Assembly: GCF_004005935.1 (NCBI RefSeq)
Contig: NZ_SACQ01000001.1
Location: forward strand, 1 to 64,000
Source of the DNA: Neptunomonas marina
GTDB taxonomy: Bacteria; Pseudomonadota; Gammaproteobacteria; Pseudomonadales; Balneatricaceae
DNA: 64,000 bases
Direction of reading: 5' to 3'
A program made the translations under genes and the position numbers. Below the pieces are notes generated by a model, which searched no databases, was not told where the DNA came from, and saw only the letters and a program-made list of their open reading frames with translations. Shown here piece after piece: positions 1 to 9,850 of the stretch. Each line of letters starts with the position of its first letter. Within the stretch, counting starts at the first letter, position 1.

Positions 1-695
1 TCGGGGTCTGTATGGTTGATATTGGCGGCGGCACCACCGATATCGCGGTCTTTACCGCCGGTTCCATTCGTCACACCGGGGTGATACCGATTGCTGGCGA
101 CCAAGTCACCAGTGATATTGCCATGGCTTTGCGCACCCCCACGCAACATGCAGAACAACTCAAAATTAAGTATGCCTGCGCCCTTGCGCAGCTCGCCAGC
201 GCCGACGAGACCATCAAGGTCCCAAGCGTGGGCGACCGACCACCGCGCGACTTGTCGCGCCAATCCTTGGCTGAGGTGGTGGAACCGCGCTACGACGAAC
301 TCTTTACCCTCGTGCAAGCGGAACTACGCCGCAGTGGGTTTGAAGATCTGGTGGCTGCAGGCATCGTACTAACCGGCGGCACCGCGAAGATGGAAGGGGT
401 TGTTGAACTGGCGGAGGAGATTTTCCATATGCCGGTTCGACTCGCGATGCCGCACGGTGTTCGCGGGATGGATGACATCCTGCAAAACCCGATTTTCGCC
501 ACCAGTATTGGTCTGTTGCATTATGCCGCGGAGGGGGAGCAACTCGGAGGCGCGTCGACGGCGCCACTACCGACGGCAGCATCCAGTAGCGGTCTGGTGA
601 GCGAAGATCGCTCTAGCGAAGTGGAAGAACTACCCGTGCCCCAGGGGCCGGGCATGATCAGTCGGGTAAAAGATTGGTTTAAAGGAAATTTTTAA
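1..695 (+). CDS. ftsA: Cell division protein FtsA, 3' part
   Basis: This is the C-terminal part of FtsA, the actin-like protein that anchors FtsZ to the inner membrane and recruits later divisome proteins. The frame is open from the first base, so the gene begins before the window. The phosphate-binding segment VDIGGGTTDIAVF lies at the start, and a second nucleotide-site segment, VLTGGTAKMEGV, lies near residue 120 of the visible part. The protein ends in an amphipathic helix (MISRVKDWFKGNF) that fits the known membrane-targeting tail. A linker of about 40 residues rich in Ser, Ala and Glu precedes that tail. ftsZ follows 76 bp downstream, the usual dcw order. Confidence 0.95.
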   Translation, partial: GVCMVDIGGGTTDIAVFTAGSIRHTGVIPIAGDQVTSDIAMALRTPTQHAEQLKIKYACALAQLASADETIKVPSVGDRPPRDLSRQSLAEVVEPRYDELFTLVQAELRRSGFEDLVAAGIVLTGGTAKMEGVVELAEEIFHMPVRLAMPHGVRGMDDILQNPIFATSIGLLHYAAEGEQLGGASTAPLPTAASSSGLVSEDRSSEVEELPVPQGPGMISRVKDWFKGNF

Positions 696-771
696 TTACC
701 GGTGTTTCGGACGATGCCGTATGATGCCGCCCACAAAGCAGGGTGGGTGACAAAAGAGCCAGGAGAATGTC

Positions 772-1944
772 ATGTTTGAGCTAATAGACAGCGTGTCACA
801 AAATGCCGTGATTAAGGTAATTGGTGTCGGCGGTGGCGGTGGAAACGCCGTCGAACATATGGTGAACAAAGACGTAGAAGGTGTCGAGTTCATCTGTGCG
901 AACACAGATGCTCAGGCGCTGGGTAATATGTCCGCAAAAACCTTGTTGCAATTTGGCGGCGCAACCAAGGGGTTGGGTGCAGGTGCGAATCCAGAGGTGG
1001 GTCGCCAAGCAGCCATTGAGGACCGAGATCGTATCGTTGAAACCTTGCAAGGTGCCGATATGGTGTTCATCACCGCAGGTATGGGCGGCGGTACCGGCAC
1101 TGGTGCTGCGCCTGTCGTTGCGGAAGTCGCGCGGGAGCTTGGTATTTTAACAGTTGCCGTGGTGACTAAACCATTCCCGTTTGAAGGCCGCAAGCGTATG
1201 AAAATTGCGGTTGAAGGCATGAAAGAGCTGCAAGAGCACGTGGATTCGTTAATCGTGATTCCTAACGAAAAGCTGATGCAGGTGCTAGGCCGTAACTGTA
1301 GCTTACTGAATGCGTTTAATACCGCGAACGATGTATTGCGCGGCGCTGTACAGGGTATTGCTGATCTGATCACACGTCCAGGTATGATCAACGTCGACTT
1401 TGCTGATGTACGTACCGTAATGTCTGAAATGGGCATGGCGATGATGGGTACTGGTGTTGCTCGTGGTGAAGGCCGTGCAACAGAAGCTGCAGAAGCTGCT
1501 ATTAACAGCCCATTGCTGGAAGATGTTGACCTAAAAGGTGCAAGTGGTGTGCTGGTGAATATCACTGCTGGCCTGGATCTCAGCTTGGGCGAGTTCTCCG
1601 AGGTGGGAGCGATCGTGGAAGAGTACGCCTCAGAGGATGCGACAGTTGTTGTGGGAACTGTCATCGATCCAGACATGGTTGACGATATGAAGGTGACTGT
1701 CGTAGCAACGGGGTTTGCTAAATCGGAAGCGCAAGCCGCCGTGCCTCAGCAGCCAAAGCCGACTCATCAGAAAAAAGATGGATCGCTTGATCTTGAAAAA
1801 ATTGAGTTACCCACGGTATTGCGTCGCCAAAAAGCTGAAGCATTAGTGGAACCAAATCGCAGTACGGAACCTAAGACAGAGCAGCGTAAAGAAGATGTAG
1901 AGACATTGGACATCCCAACCTATATCCGTCGCCAGGTCGACTAG
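772..1944 (+). CDS. ftsZ: Cell division GTPase FtsZ
   Basis: FtsZ is the tubulin-like GTPase that forms the cytokinetic ring. The tubulin signature GGGTGTG is at residues 105-111. The T7 loop NVDFADV, which completes the GTPase site of the neighbouring subunit, is at 207-213. A flexible linker of about 60 residues follows the globular domain. The C-terminal peptide [12 protein letters not shown] matches the conserved segment that binds FtsA and ZipA. Length (390 aa) is normal. The ATG has an AGGAGA ribosome site at 761-766. It lies directly downstream of ftsA. Confidence 0.98.
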   Translation: MFELIDSVSQNAVIKVIGVGGGGGNAVEHMVNKDVEGVEFICANTDAQALGNMSAKTLLQFGGATKGLGAGANPEVGRQAAIEDRDRIVETLQGADMVFITAGMGGGTGTGAAPVVAEVARELGILTVAVVTKPFPFEGRKRMKIAVEGMKELQEHVDSLIVIPNEKLMQVLGRNCSLLNAFNTANDVLRGAVQGIADLITRPGMINVDFADVRTVMSEMGMAMMGTGVARGEGRATEAAEAAINSPLLEDVDLKGASGVLVNITAGLDLSLGEFSEVGAIVEEYASEDATVVVGTVIDPDMVDDMKVTVVATGFAKSEAQAAVPQQPKPTHQKKDGSLDLEKIELPTVLRRQKAEALVEPNRSTEPKTEQRKEDVETLDIPTYIRRQVD

Positions 1945-1960
1945 GCATAGAGTGGGTGAG

Positions 1961-1989
1961 TTGCTGTGATATGACGAATTTATTATAAT
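1961..1989 (+). promoter_or_regulatory. Likely sigma-70 promoter for lpxC
   Basis: TTGCTG at 1961-1966 and a perfect TATAAT at 1984-1989 are separated by 17 bp. The site lies between the ftsZ stop and the lpxC start, giving a leader of roughly 28 nt. It would let lpxC be transcribed independently of the division genes. Confidence 0.6.
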
Positions 1990-2023
1990 AATTGGTTAAC
2001 TTGGCAAATTTTTCGGCGATGAA

Positions 2024-2935
2024 ATGATCAAACAACGTACACTTAAAAATAGTATTCGAGCCACGGGTATTGGTTTGCATACCGGGCAGAAGGTTTACCT
2101 GACGCTGAAGCCTGCTGCAATCAATAGTGGTATCGTTTTTCGCCGTATCGATCTTGACCCTGTTGTCGAGATTCCAGCCCACGCGCTAAATGTAGTAGAC
2201 ACCGTTCTCTCAACGAACTTAGGTAAAGAGGGTGTGCGTGTAGGTACCGTCGAGCATCTTATGTCCGCGTTAGCTGGTTTGGGTATCGATAACGCCGTTG
2301 TTGAACTGAGCGCAGAAGAAGTCCCTATCATGGATGGCAGCGCTGCGCCGTTTGTCTTCCTGATTCAGTCTGCAGGCATTGCAGAGCAAAATGCACCGAA
2401 AGAGTTTATTCGCGTGACGCGAGAGATCTCGATCGAAGTTGATGGTAAAACAGCGACATTTAAGCCATTTGATGGATTTAAAGTTGGTTTCAAAATCGAG
2501 TTTGAACACCCTGCTTTTGAAGGCCGAAATAAAGAGACCTGCTTAGACTTTTCAAGCACCTCTTTCGTGAAAGAAGTGAGTCGTGCTCGTACCTTTGGTT
2601 TTATGAGCGACTTCGAGTATTTACGCTCACAAAACTTAGCGCTTGGCGGCAGCTTAGAGAATGCAATCGTCGTTGATGACTACCGTGTATTGAATGATGA
2701 TGGCTTGCGTTATGATGATGAGTTCGTAAAGCATAAAGTTTTGGATGCAGTGGGTGACCTTTATCTTCTTGGTAAAAGCTTGATTGGCGAGTTTTACGGA
2801 TTTAAGTCGGGGCATCAATTAAACAACTTGTTGTCGCGTAAGCTGCTGAGCACAGAAGGTGCATGGGAGTTAGTTACGTTTGAAGAGCAGGATCAGGTCG
2901 CTCCGATCTCTTATCAAAAGCCTGTTGCTGTATAA
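2024..2935 (+). CDS. lpxC: UDP-3-O-acyl-N-acetylglucosamine deacetylase LpxC
   Basis: LpxC is the zinc amidase for the committed step of lipid A synthesis, removing acetate from UDP-3-O-acyl-GlcNAc in the cytoplasm. The zinc ligands are visible as H78 (TVEHLM), H237 and D241 (HKVLDAVGD). The catalytic histidine is H264 (SGHQLNN). Length, 303 aa, matches the family (305 in E. coli). The start is ATG 2024; an overlapping out-of-frame ATG at 2019 gives no product. A good promoter lies just upstream and a terminator directly follows, so the gene can be a single transcription unit. Confidence 0.98.
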   Translation: MIKQRTLKNSIRATGIGLHTGQKVYLTLKPAAINSGIVFRRIDLDPVVEIPAHALNVVDTVLSTNLGKEGVRVGTVEHLMSALAGLGIDNAVVELSAEEVPIMDGSAAPFVFLIQSAGIAEQNAPKEFIRVTREISIEVDGKTATFKPFDGFKVGFKIEFEHPAFEGRNKETCLDFSSTSFVKEVSRARTFGFMSDFEYLRSQNLALGGSLENAIVVDDYRVLNDDGLRYDDEFVKHKVLDAVGDLYLLGKSLIGEFYGFKSGHQLNNLLSRKLLSTEGAWELVTFEEQDQVAPISYQKPVAV

Positions 2936-2950
2936 GTCATTGCTCAAATA

Positions 2951-2980
2951 AAAAATGCCGGGTCCTTCCCGGCATTTTTA
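2951..2980 (+). terminator. Rho-independent terminator after lpxC
   Basis: A GC-rich stem (AATGCCGGG paired with CCCGGCATT) with a short TCCTT loop is flanked by an A-run and a T-run, so it can also work in reverse. It lies 16 bp after the lpxC stop. Confidence 0.85.
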
Positions 2981-3016
2981 ATGCGGAAAATTATTTAGTT
3001 TATATCAATAGGATGG

Positions 3017-3060
3017 TTGAGATTTCACATCTTGACCTTATAAACAGATAAAATCTGTTT
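3017..3060 (+). promoter_or_regulatory. secA leader: putative promoter and inverted repeat
   Basis: TTGAGA (3017-3022) and TATAAA (3039-3044) are spaced by 16 bp and could form a promoter. A perfect 8-bp inverted repeat, AAACAGAT and ATCTGTTT around an AAA spacer, starts inside the -10 box and runs over 3042-3060. It could be an operator or a short 5' hairpin. No secM-like reading frame is present between lpxC and secA. Confidence 0.4.
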
Positions 3061-3110
3061 CATTAATTCGGTAGCCTTCGTTACCGAGACGTACGGAAAG
3101 AATTCAAAAT

Positions 3111-5846
3111 ATGCTGACCTCAATGTTTAAAAAGATTTTTGGTAGCAAGAATGATCGCGAGTTGAAGCGTATGGGCAAGCTCGTCAAGCTTGTGAACGCG
3201 CTAGAAGAAGAGATTGAAAAACTCAGCGATGAGGAGCTAAAAGGAAAAACTGCTGAGTTTCGCGCTCGTCTAGAAGAGGGTGTTGCTCTAGACGCTTTGC
3301 TACCTGAAGCCTTTGCTGTTGTGCGTGAAGCCTCAAAACGTACGCTAGGCTTGCGCCACTTTGATGTTCAGCTGATCGGTGGTATTACCCTTCATGAAGG
3401 ATGTGTAGCTGAGATGCGCACCGGTGAAGGTAAAACGCTGGTTGGAACTTTGCCTGTTTATCTAAATGCCCTCTCTGGTAAGGGTGTGCATGTTGTCACT
3501 GTCAACGACTACCTCGCGAAACGTGATGCAGAGTGGATGCGCCCACTGTATGAAGCACTCGGCATGAGCGTTGGTATCGTTCTATCGCGCCAAGATCCAG
3601 AGGTGAAGCGTCAAGCTTATGCTGCAGATATCACTTACGGCACGAACAATGAGTTTGGCTTTGACTACCTGCGTGACAACATGGCCTTCAGTCTTGAAGA
3701 GAAGGTACAGCGCGACTTTAACTTTGCTGTAGTCGATGAGGTTGACTCGATTCTAATCGATGAAGCGCGTACTCCTTTGATCATCTCTGGGCCTGCGGAA
3801 GACAGCTCCGCGATGTACCAGAAGATCAACACGTTGATCCCGCACTTACAGCGCTTCGAAGGTGAGATCGACCCGAAAGATACAGAGCAGGTGATCAACG
3901 AGCACTTCGTTGTTGATGAAAAAAATCGCACTGTTGAAATGACAGAGGCCGGCCACCAAGTGGTCGAAGAGCTGCTGGCTAAAGAGGGCGTGCTGGAAGA
4001 GGGTGAAAGCCTCTATGCGCCGCAAAACCTTAATCTCCTGCACCACGTGCTAGCCGCTTTACGTGCACACAACCTGTTTGTAAAAGATAAAGACTACATC
4101 GTTCAAGACGGTCAGGTCGTTATCGTTGATGAACACACTGGCCGTATCATGCCGGGGCGTCGTTGGTCTGAAGGTTTACACCAAGCTGTTGAAGCTAAAG
4201 AGGGTGTCTCGATCCAACAAGAGAGCCAAACGCTGGCTTCGACTACATTCCAGAACTATTTCCGTTTATACAACAAGCTATCCGGTATGACCGGCACAGC
4301 AGATACGGAAGCTTTTGAGCTGCGCCAGATTTATGGTTTGGACGTTATCGTTATCCCAACCAACCGCGATGTTGCGCGTAATGATCTCAACGACATTATC
4401 TTCCTCACAATGGAAGAGAAGTATGTTGCGATTGTGAAAGAGATTCGCGACTGCCAAGAGCGTGGTCAGCCTGTACTGGTGGGTACGGCCTCAGTTGAGT
4501 CATCTGAGCTGCTTTCCAACTACCTTAAAAAAGAGAAGGTAGCGCACAACGTACTGAACGCTAAAAACCACGAGCGTGAAGCAACAATTATCGCTGAAGC
4601 TGGCCGCCCTGGTGCTGTAACAATCGCCACTAACATGGCCGGTCGTGGTACTGACATCATGCTAGGCGGTAAGCTGGAACTTGAGCTGGCTGCCTTAGAT
4701 AACCCAACTCCTGAGCAAGAGGCTGCGGCCCGCGCTGATTGGGAAGAGCGTCACAAGAAAGTGCTTGAGGCGGGTGGTTTGCATATCATCGGTACAGAAC
4801 GTCATGAATCGCGCCGTATCGATAACCAGCTACGTGGTCGTTCTGGTCGTCAGGGCGATCCGGGCTCGTCACGTTTCTTCCTCTCTCTTGAAGATGACTT
4901 GATGCGTATCTTCGCATCCGAGCGTGTACGTACCTTTATGCAAGCACTAGGTATGGAGAAGGGCGAGGCGATTGAGCATAAGATGGTGACTAACGCCATC
5001 GAAAAAGCGCAGCGTAAAGTGGAAGGGCGTAACTTCGATATTCGTAAAGCGCTGCTTGAATATGACGATGTGGCTAACGATCAGCGTACGGTTATCTATA
5101 CACAACGTAATGAGCTGATGGCTGCGGATGATATCTCGGAAACAGTTGAAGCTGTACGAGCTGAAGTGGTTGATAATGCAATTAGCAACTATATCCCTCC
5201 ACAGAGTCTAGAGGAACAGTGGGATGTGCCGGGGCTAGAGCGTGCATTGGAAGCTGAATTTGGAGTTCAGCTGCCAGTTCAAGCGTGGTTGGATGAAGAC
5301 AACTCGTTGCACGAAGATAACTTGCGCGACAAGATTTTGGCCGAAGTTGTTTCTGCTTACCAGGCTAAAGAAGCAGTAGTGGGAGCGCCGAGTATGCGCC
5401 TGTTTGAGAAGCAGGTCATGTTGCAAGTGCTCGATACGCTATGGAAAGAGCACCTTCAAACGATGGATCATCTGCGTCAAGGTATCCACTTGCGTGGCTA
5501 TGCGCAGAAGAACCCGAAACAAGAGTATAAGCGCGAGTCGTTTGAGTTGTTCCAAAACCTATTGGAAAACATTAAGCGTGATGTCGTAAAAGTGCTTTCA
5601 CACGTTCAAGTGCAGATGCCTGAAGAGGTAGAAGCGATGGAGCAGCAGCGTCGTGAGCAAGCAGAACGCCAACAAATGAACTTTGAGCACAAAGACGATT
5701 CTGGCTTTGCGCAAGAAGGTGGTGAAGAAGCAGCCCCAAGTGCTGGCGAAACCTTCACGCGCGATGGCCGAAAAGTAGGTCGTAATGAACCTTGCCCGTG
5801 TGGTTCGGGCAAGAAGTACAAGCAGTGCTGCGGTAAGTTAGATTAA
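3111..5846 (+). CDS. secA: Preprotein translocase ATPase SecA
   Basis: SecA is the motor that drives unfolded preproteins through SecYEG. The Walker A motif GEGKT is at residues 105-109, and the [12 protein letters not shown] helicase segment is near residue 210. The second nucleotide-binding fold contains the [11 protein letters not shown] motif. The C-terminus carries the zinc-binding SecB/phospholipid-interaction tail with C895, C897, C906 and C907, preceded by a Gln/Glu-rich linker. At 911 aa it is close to the E. coli length (901). The start ATG 3111 gives the typical N-terminus [20 protein letters not shown]. Unlike in enterobacteria, no secM arrest peptide gene precedes it. Confidence 0.98.
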   Translation: MLTSMFKKIFGSKNDRELKRMGKLVKLVNALEEEIEKLSDEELKGKTAEFRARLEEGVALDALLPEAFAVVREASKRTLGLRHFDVQLIGGITLHEGCVAEMRTGEGKTLVGTLPVYLNALSGKGVHVVTVNDYLAKRDAEWMRPLYEALGMSVGIVLSRQDPEVKRQAYAADITYGTNNEFGFDYLRDNMAFSLEEKVQRDFNFAVVDEVDSILIDEARTPLIISGPAEDSSAMYQKINTLIPHLQRFEGEIDPKDTEQVINEHFVVDEKNRTVEMTEAGHQVVEELLAKEGVLEEGESLYAPQNLNLLHHVLAALRAHNLFVKDKDYIVQDGQVVIVDEHTGRIMPGRRWSEGLHQAVEAKEGVSIQQESQTLASTTFQNYFRLYNKLSGMTGTADTEAFELRQIYGLDVIVIPTNRDVARNDLNDIIFLTMEEKYVAIVKEIRDCQERGQPVLVGTASVESSELLSNYLKKEKVAHNVLNAKNHEREATIIAEAGRPGAVTIATNMAGRGTDIMLGGKLELELAALDNPTPEQEAAARADWEERHKKVLEAGGLHIIGTERHESRRIDNQLRGRSGRQGDPGSSRFFLSLEDDLMRIFASERVRTFMQALGMEKGEAIEHKMVTNAIEKAQRKVEGRNFDIRKALLEYDDVANDQRTVIYTQRNELMAADDISETVEAVRAEVVDNAISNYIPPQSLEEQWDVPGLERALEAEFGVQLPVQAWLDEDNSLHEDNLRDKILAEVVSAYQAKEAVVGAPSMRLFEKQVMLQVLDTLWKEHLQTMDHLRQGIHLRGYAQKNPKQEYKRESFELFQNLLENIKRDVVKVLSHVQVQMPEEVEAMEQQRREQAERQQMNFEHKDDSGFAQEGGEEAAPSAGETFTRDGRKVGRNEPCPCGSGKKYKQCCGKLD

Positions 5847-5863
5847 TTATTATCTATTGATAT

Positions 5864-5890
5864 GAAAGCAGCTTCGGCTGCTTTCTTTTT
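5864..5890 (+). terminator. Terminator after secA
   Basis: A 9-bp perfect stem, GAAAGCAGC paired with GCTGCTTTC, has a TTCG tetraloop and is followed by TTTTT. It ends only 6 bp before the argJ ribosome site. Confidence 0.85.
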
Positions 5891-5910
5891 CTGTGCGAGG
5901 GATAAAAGTC

Positions 5911-7128
5911 ATGGCAGTAGGAGCCTCAACGCTACCGGCGTTGCATCCGGTAAAAGGGTTTCGGTTAGGTGTTGCATCTGCAGGTGTAAAAACGCCTGGG
6001 CGCAAAGATGTTGTTGTTATGGAAATTGCAGAGAAAGCAACGGTAGCCGGCGTGTTCACCAAGAATGCCTTCTGCGCCGCACCTGTGGTGATCTCGAAAG
6101 ATCACCTTGCGACAGGCCGTAACCGCTATCTGCTGGTTAACACCGGCAATGCGAATGCAGGCACGGGCGCTGAAGGCATGGCGGATGCATACACGTGCTG
6201 CCAAGCCCTAGCGGATGCGGCTAACGTGAAACGAGAAGATGTGCTGCCATTCTCAACAGGTGTGATCGGTGAGAAACTACCGGTTGATAAAATTGTGCAG
6301 GTTGTTCCTGAAGCACTCGCGAATCTTGATGAAGATAACTGGGCGAGCGCAGCTGAGGGTATTCTTACCACGGATACGCGCCCTAAAGGGTTCAGTGTAC
6401 AGTTTACCTACGAAGGCCAAACCGTCACGGTGACGGGCATTTCCAAAGGCTCAGGGATGATTATGCCTAACATGGCGACCATGCTGGGTTATGTTGCTAC
6501 GGATGTGCAGGTTGATCGCGAATTACTACAAGCGCTGCTGGCTGAGAAGTCTGATAAGTCATTTAATCGGATTACAGTAGATGGCGATACATCAACCAAC
6601 GACTCGTGCATGTTGGTCGCGACTGGAGCGCTGGATCTTGAAGTAACACAAGATAACGAGCCACTTTATAAGTTGTTTGCTGATGCGCTCGAACAAGTCA
6701 TGTTGGAACTGGCGCTGGCGATCGTTAAAGATGGCGAGGGTGCAACGAAGTTGGTCACTATCCATGTAGAGTCGGCAGCGTCACAAAAAGAGGCGCTGGA
6801 TACCGCCTATACCGTGGCTCACTCACCGTTGGTGAAAACAGCGCTGTTTGCTAGCGATCCGAACTGGGGCCGTATTTTAGCCGCTGTTGGACGTGCGGGT
6901 ATTGAAAACTTTGACCTTGATGCCCTTAAGATCTACCTCGACGATGTCTGCATTGTTGAAAACGGCGGGCGCGCTGCAAGTTATACAGAAGAGGCGGGCC
7001 AAGCGGTGATGAACCAAGAGAATATCTTGATCAAAATAGTACTAAACCGTGGCGCTGTGTCAGAAACTGTATGGACTACAGACTTGTCGCAGGAATACGT
7101 GTCGATCAACGCTGACTACCGTAGTTAG
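5911..7128 (+). CDS. argJ: Glutamate N-acetyltransferase / amino-acid acetyltransferase ArgJ
   Basis: ArgJ transfers the acetyl group from N-acetylornithine to glutamate and, in bifunctional forms, also makes acetylglutamate from acetyl-CoA, in arginine synthesis. The self-cleavage site is intact: the nucleophile Thr190 lies in PNMATML, where the precursor splits into alpha and beta chains. ATG 5911 is chosen over an in-frame GTG at 5893 because GAGGGA (5897-5902) is well spaced for it, and the N-terminus MAVGASTLPALHPVKGFRLG is typical. Length is 405 aa. The terminator of secA sits immediately upstream, so expression needs read-through or a promoter inside secA. Confidence 0.96.
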   Translation: MAVGASTLPALHPVKGFRLGVASAGVKTPGRKDVVVMEIAEKATVAGVFTKNAFCAAPVVISKDHLATGRNRYLLVNTGNANAGTGAEGMADAYTCCQALADAANVKREDVLPFSTGVIGEKLPVDKIVQVVPEALANLDEDNWASAAEGILTTDTRPKGFSVQFTYEGQTVTVTGISKGSGMIMPNMATMLGYVATDVQVDRELLQALLAEKSDKSFNRITVDGDTSTNDSCMLVATGALDLEVTQDNEPLYKLFADALEQVMLELALAIVKDGEGATKLVTIHVESAASQKEALDTAYTVAHSPLVKTALFASDPNWGRILAAVGRAGIENFDLDALKIYLDDVCIVENGGRAASYTEEAGQAVMNQENILIKIVLNRGAVSETVWTTDLSQEYVSINADYRS

Positions 7129-7136
7129 GAGAGGTT

Positions 7137-8066
7137 GTGAGCTGTCTTATACATGTGGCTGCAGCTGTCATTGAGGATGGCTGTGGCGCGATTTTTCTTG
7201 CCCGCCGTCCCCAAGACAAGCATCAAGGTGGGTTGTGGGAGTTTCCTGGCGGGAAGGTAGAACCCGGTGAGAGTGCTGAACAAGCACTCTACCGTGAACT
7301 GCATGAAGAGGTCGGTATTGAGGTGCTGGCTTGTGAGCCGTTAATCCAAATTCCGCACCACTACCCTGATAAATCTGTACTGCTAGATGTTTATCGCGTC
7401 ACTGAGTTTTCAGGTGAAGCCCACGGCAAAGAGGGGCAGAAGACAGCGTGGGTAAGTGAAGCGGACCTCGGTGATTATGAGTTTCCTGCTGCAAACAAGC
7501 CAATCTTAAACGCAATACGTTTACCGCAGCGTATTTTCATTACTCCGCAAGCTGAGACGCTAGAGGCGTGTATAGAGAATACTCTCAGTGCTTGTAAACG
7601 AGCGCCAATCTCCTGGGTTATGCTGCGTCAGAAGCAGCTGACATTGGATGAGGCGCTGTCTTGGCGTCTTGCTCTTATGCAAGCTTTGGATGAAGGTGTG
7701 GAGGTTACGCTTAATCACCCAAAATCTGGCGCTGCGTCTAGTCATCTTTCCCGCCACCTAAGCAGTAAAGAGCTGCAGGCGACCGAGTCTAATCCTGACA
7801 GCAGTCTTTTAGGGGCTTCATGTCATAATCTGGAAGAGATCGAGACAGCAGTCAGGATTGGTTGTGATTACATTACCCTCTCGCCCATCTTACCGACCAA
7901 TAGCCATCCAGGCTCGCCTACGTTAGGCTTTGATGCCGCGCGGCAGCTTATCGCCCAAGCGCCTTTGCCGGTATATCTGTTGGGTGGAATGTCGGAAGAG
8001 GAGTTGCCACATGCGTTAGCGATAGGGGCACAAGGTATCGCTGCTATCAGTGCATGGTCGGAGTAA
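7137..8066 (+). CDS. Nudix hydrolase (MutT-like) fused to a ThiE-like domain
   Basis: Residues 1-130 form a MutT-type Nudix domain. The Nudix box [20 protein letters not shown] and the continuation EVGI are complete, which suggests hydrolysis of 8-oxo-dGTP or a similar nucleotide. Residues about 135-309 resemble thiamine phosphate synthase, with a TIM-barrel end [20 protein letters not shown] and a conserved [11 protein letters not shown] segment. Fusions of this type are known in Pseudomonas and relatives, where the second domain's activity is not established. The start is GTG 7137 with TAGGAGAGG overlapping the argJ stop, so it is co-transcribed with argJ. Its 3' end overlaps the convergent yacG by 20 bp. 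Confidence 0.9.
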   Translation: MSCLIHVAAAVIEDGCGAIFLARRPQDKHQGGLWEFPGGKVEPGESAEQALYRELHEEVGIEVLACEPLIQIPHHYPDKSVLLDVYRVTEFSGEAHGKEGQKTAWVSEADLGDYEFPAANKPILNAIRLPQRIFITPQAETLEACIENTLSACKRAPISWVMLRQKQLTLDEALSWRLALMQALDEGVEVTLNHPKSGAASSHLSRHLSSKELQATESNPDSSLLGASCHNLEEIETAVRIGCDYITLSPILPTNSHPGSPTLGFDAARQLIAQAPLPVYLLGGMSEEELPHALAIGAQGIAAISAWSE

Positions 8067-8274
8067 AGGGCTTCTCGTTAGCATCTAGCCCTGTGCTGTA
8101 CTCACCATATTCCTCTTCAGATGGGGAGCTTGGAATCTGGTAGCTTTCGCTGGCCCAAGCGCCTAAATCGATCAGTTTACAGCGCTCACTACAGAAAGGG
8201 CGATATGGGTTTTTGCTATCCCATGCCGCTTTCTTCTGGCATTGTGGACAAGCCACCTTAACCGATTTACTCAT
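8047..8274 (-). CDS. yacG: DNA gyrase inhibitor YacG (zinc protein)
   Basis: YacG is a small zinc protein reported to bind GyrB and inhibit gyrase. Its zinc knuckle is visible: C9 and C12, then C28 and C32, in CPQC and CSERC. The C-terminal tail is acidic and disordered-looking. At 75 aa it is slightly longer than the E. coli protein. Its ATG overlaps the coaE stop by 4 bp, so translation is coupled to coaE, a common gammaproteobacterial arrangement. Confidence 0.93.
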   Translation of the reverse strand: MSKSVKVACPQCQKKAAWDSKNPYRPFCSERCKLIDLGAWASESYQIPSSPSEEEYGEYSTGLDANEKPFTPTMH

Positions 8275-8885
8275 GCTTGGTACTCCTCAGCAGCTAAGCT
8301 GCGAAGCTTCTTATCTAGCGTAGCAACTTGTTGCTCAAGGGCTTCTCGGGTTGTGTTGTTGTCTAGCAAAGAATCCGCTTTTGCCGCCCGCTCTGCTCGG
8401 CTTAGCTGCGCCGCCATGATGCGCTCTACTTGATCAGGTGTATTACCATCGCGCTCAGATGTGCGCTTAATTTGCAATGCCTCTTCTATATCCACGACGA
8501 CAATATGATCAACAAGCTTGTGTTGATCCGTTTCTAATAGAAGCGGCGAGGCGAGAATGGCGTAAGCTTCTTGGCCTTGATAGCTCTCTAGCTTATCCAT
8601 AATGCGTGTACGAATAATAGGGTGTAGCAATTGCTCTAGCCATTCGCGGTGTTTGGACTCTTGGAAAACAATATCACGCAACATGGCTCGATTTAGGTGT
8701 CCATCGTCCTGCAGTACCGCTTCGCCGAAATGCTCAGCTATTTTCGCCAGAGCCTCTTCACCGGGCTCTACAACCTCTCTTGCTACCACATCAGCATCGA
8801 TGATGGGGCGCCCTAGCTTAGCAAAAGCCTCTGACGCCGCACTTTTACCACTACCGATACCGCCTGTTAATCCAACCACTAGCAT
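8271..8885 (-). CDS. coaE: Dephospho-CoA kinase CoaE
   Basis: CoaE phosphorylates the 3'-hydroxyl of dephospho-CoA in the last step of coenzyme A synthesis. The P-loop [11 protein letters not shown] lies at residues 5-15. The segment [14 protein letters not shown], which positions substrate, follows near residue 31. Length is 204 aa (206 in E. coli). It starts 10 bp after the pilD stop and overlaps yacG, forming pilD-coaE-yacG. Confidence 0.96.
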   Translation of the reverse strand: MLVVGLTGGIGSGKSAASEAFAKLGRPIIDADVVAREVVEPGEEALAKIAEHFGEAVLQDDGHLNRAMLRDIVFQESKHREWLEQLLHPIIRTRIMDKLESYQGQEAYAILASPLLLETDQHKLVDHIVVVDIEEALQIKRTSERDGNTPDQVERIMAAQLSRAERAAKADSLLDNNTTREALEQQVATLDKKLRSLAAEEYQA

Positions 8886-8895
8886 GTTTTAAACC

Positions 8896-9756
8896 TTATA
8901 GCATACCGAGATAAGCATTTGTGATCTGTTGGCCCCAGAGTAAAGCAATCCAGCCTGCTATCGCAAGGTAAGGGCCAAAAGGAAGTGGTTTTTGGGCTTC
9001 GTGGCGTTTAAACGCGACCATAACTATCGCGAGAACAACCCCTGTGACGGAGGAGAGCAAAATAATCAGTGGCAAGCTCGTCGCCCCGCACCATGCTCCT
9101 AACGCTGCCAGTAGTTTGAAGTCGCCATATCCCATGCCCTCTTTGCCGGTCAGTAGTTTGAATAACCAATAGATCGACCAAAGAGTAAGGTATCCAATTG
9201 CGGCTCCCCAAACGGCTGAGGAAAGGTTAGTGAACATCTCTCGTGTGTTTATAAGCAAGCCAAGCCATAACAGCGGCAGTGTGATACGGTCGGGCAGGAG
9301 GTAGTGGTCGAGATCTATAAAGGTAAGCGCGATCAGTAACCACGTAAAAACAACAGCCGCTAAACCGAAGCCGTTAAAACCTAACGTATAAATTACTAGT
9401 ACGCTCAGCAAAGCCGTTAGCAGCTCAATTGCAGGGTAGCGCAACGAGATGGCCGTTTTACACTGGCTACATTTGCCCTTCAGTATCAGGTAACTGATAA
9501 CAGGAATGTTCTCATACCAGCGGATTTGGTGCTGGCAGTTGCCACATCGAGAACGAGGTACGGATAGGTTGAAAGTCTCGCGTTCCACCTCTTTCCCCTG
9601 CGCCTCTGCAAGGTTATCTTCCCATTCATGTTCCATCATAACGGGGATGCGGTAGATCACTACGTTTAGAAAGCTCCCAACCAGTAATGAGAAAACAAAG
9701 GTAAGGCCGAGGCCCGCATAGATATTTGCTGCAAAAAACGTGTAAAGCTCGGCCAT
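8896..9756 (-). CDS. pilD: Type IV prepilin peptidase / N-methyltransferase PilD
   Basis: PilD cleaves the short leader from type IV prepilins and N-methylates the new N-terminus in the inner membrane. The cytoplasmic zinc-binding loop has C71, C74, C96 and C99. The aspartates of the peptidase site are in FIDLDHYLLPD (D148/D150) and GYGDFK (D212). Several hydrophobic segments agree with the usual eight-helix topology, and 286 aa is normal. It ends the pilB-pilC-pilD run, 94 bp after pilC, and would process PilA encoded at 13015. Confidence 0.96.
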   Translation of the reverse strand: MAELYTFFAANIYAGLGLTFVFSLLVGSFLNVVIYRIPVMMEHEWEDNLAEAQGKEVERETFNLSVPRSRCGNCQHQIRWYENIPVISYLILKGKCSQCKTAISLRYPAIELLTALLSVLVIYTLGFNGFGLAAVVFTWLLIALTFIDLDHYLLPDRITLPLLWLGLLINTREMFTNLSSAVWGAAIGYLTLWSIYWLFKLLTGKEGMGYGDFKLLAALGAWCGATSLPLIILLSSVTGVVLAIVMVAFKRHEAQKPLPFGPYLAIAGWIALLWGQQITNAYLGML

Positions 9757-9850
9757 GATTTAAGTAACACTTTTAACTAGAAGAAAAAACTCAGTCGCGG
9801 TTTAGCAACTTAGATGAACAAAGCAATATAAGCAATTTGGCTTAGCTAAG

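Noticed and set aside
912-1676. Long open frame (254 codons) opposite ftsZ
   Set aside because: It is the antisense shadow of ftsZ: low-complexity Ser/Ala/Pro composition, no ribosome site and no known motif.
2936-3110. Possible secM-like arrest peptide gene
   Set aside because: No open frame with a signal sequence and arrest motif exists in the 175-bp gap.
7080-7140. TPP riboswitch before the ThiE-domain gene
   Set aside because: The gap to argJ is 8 bp; there is no room for a riboswitch.
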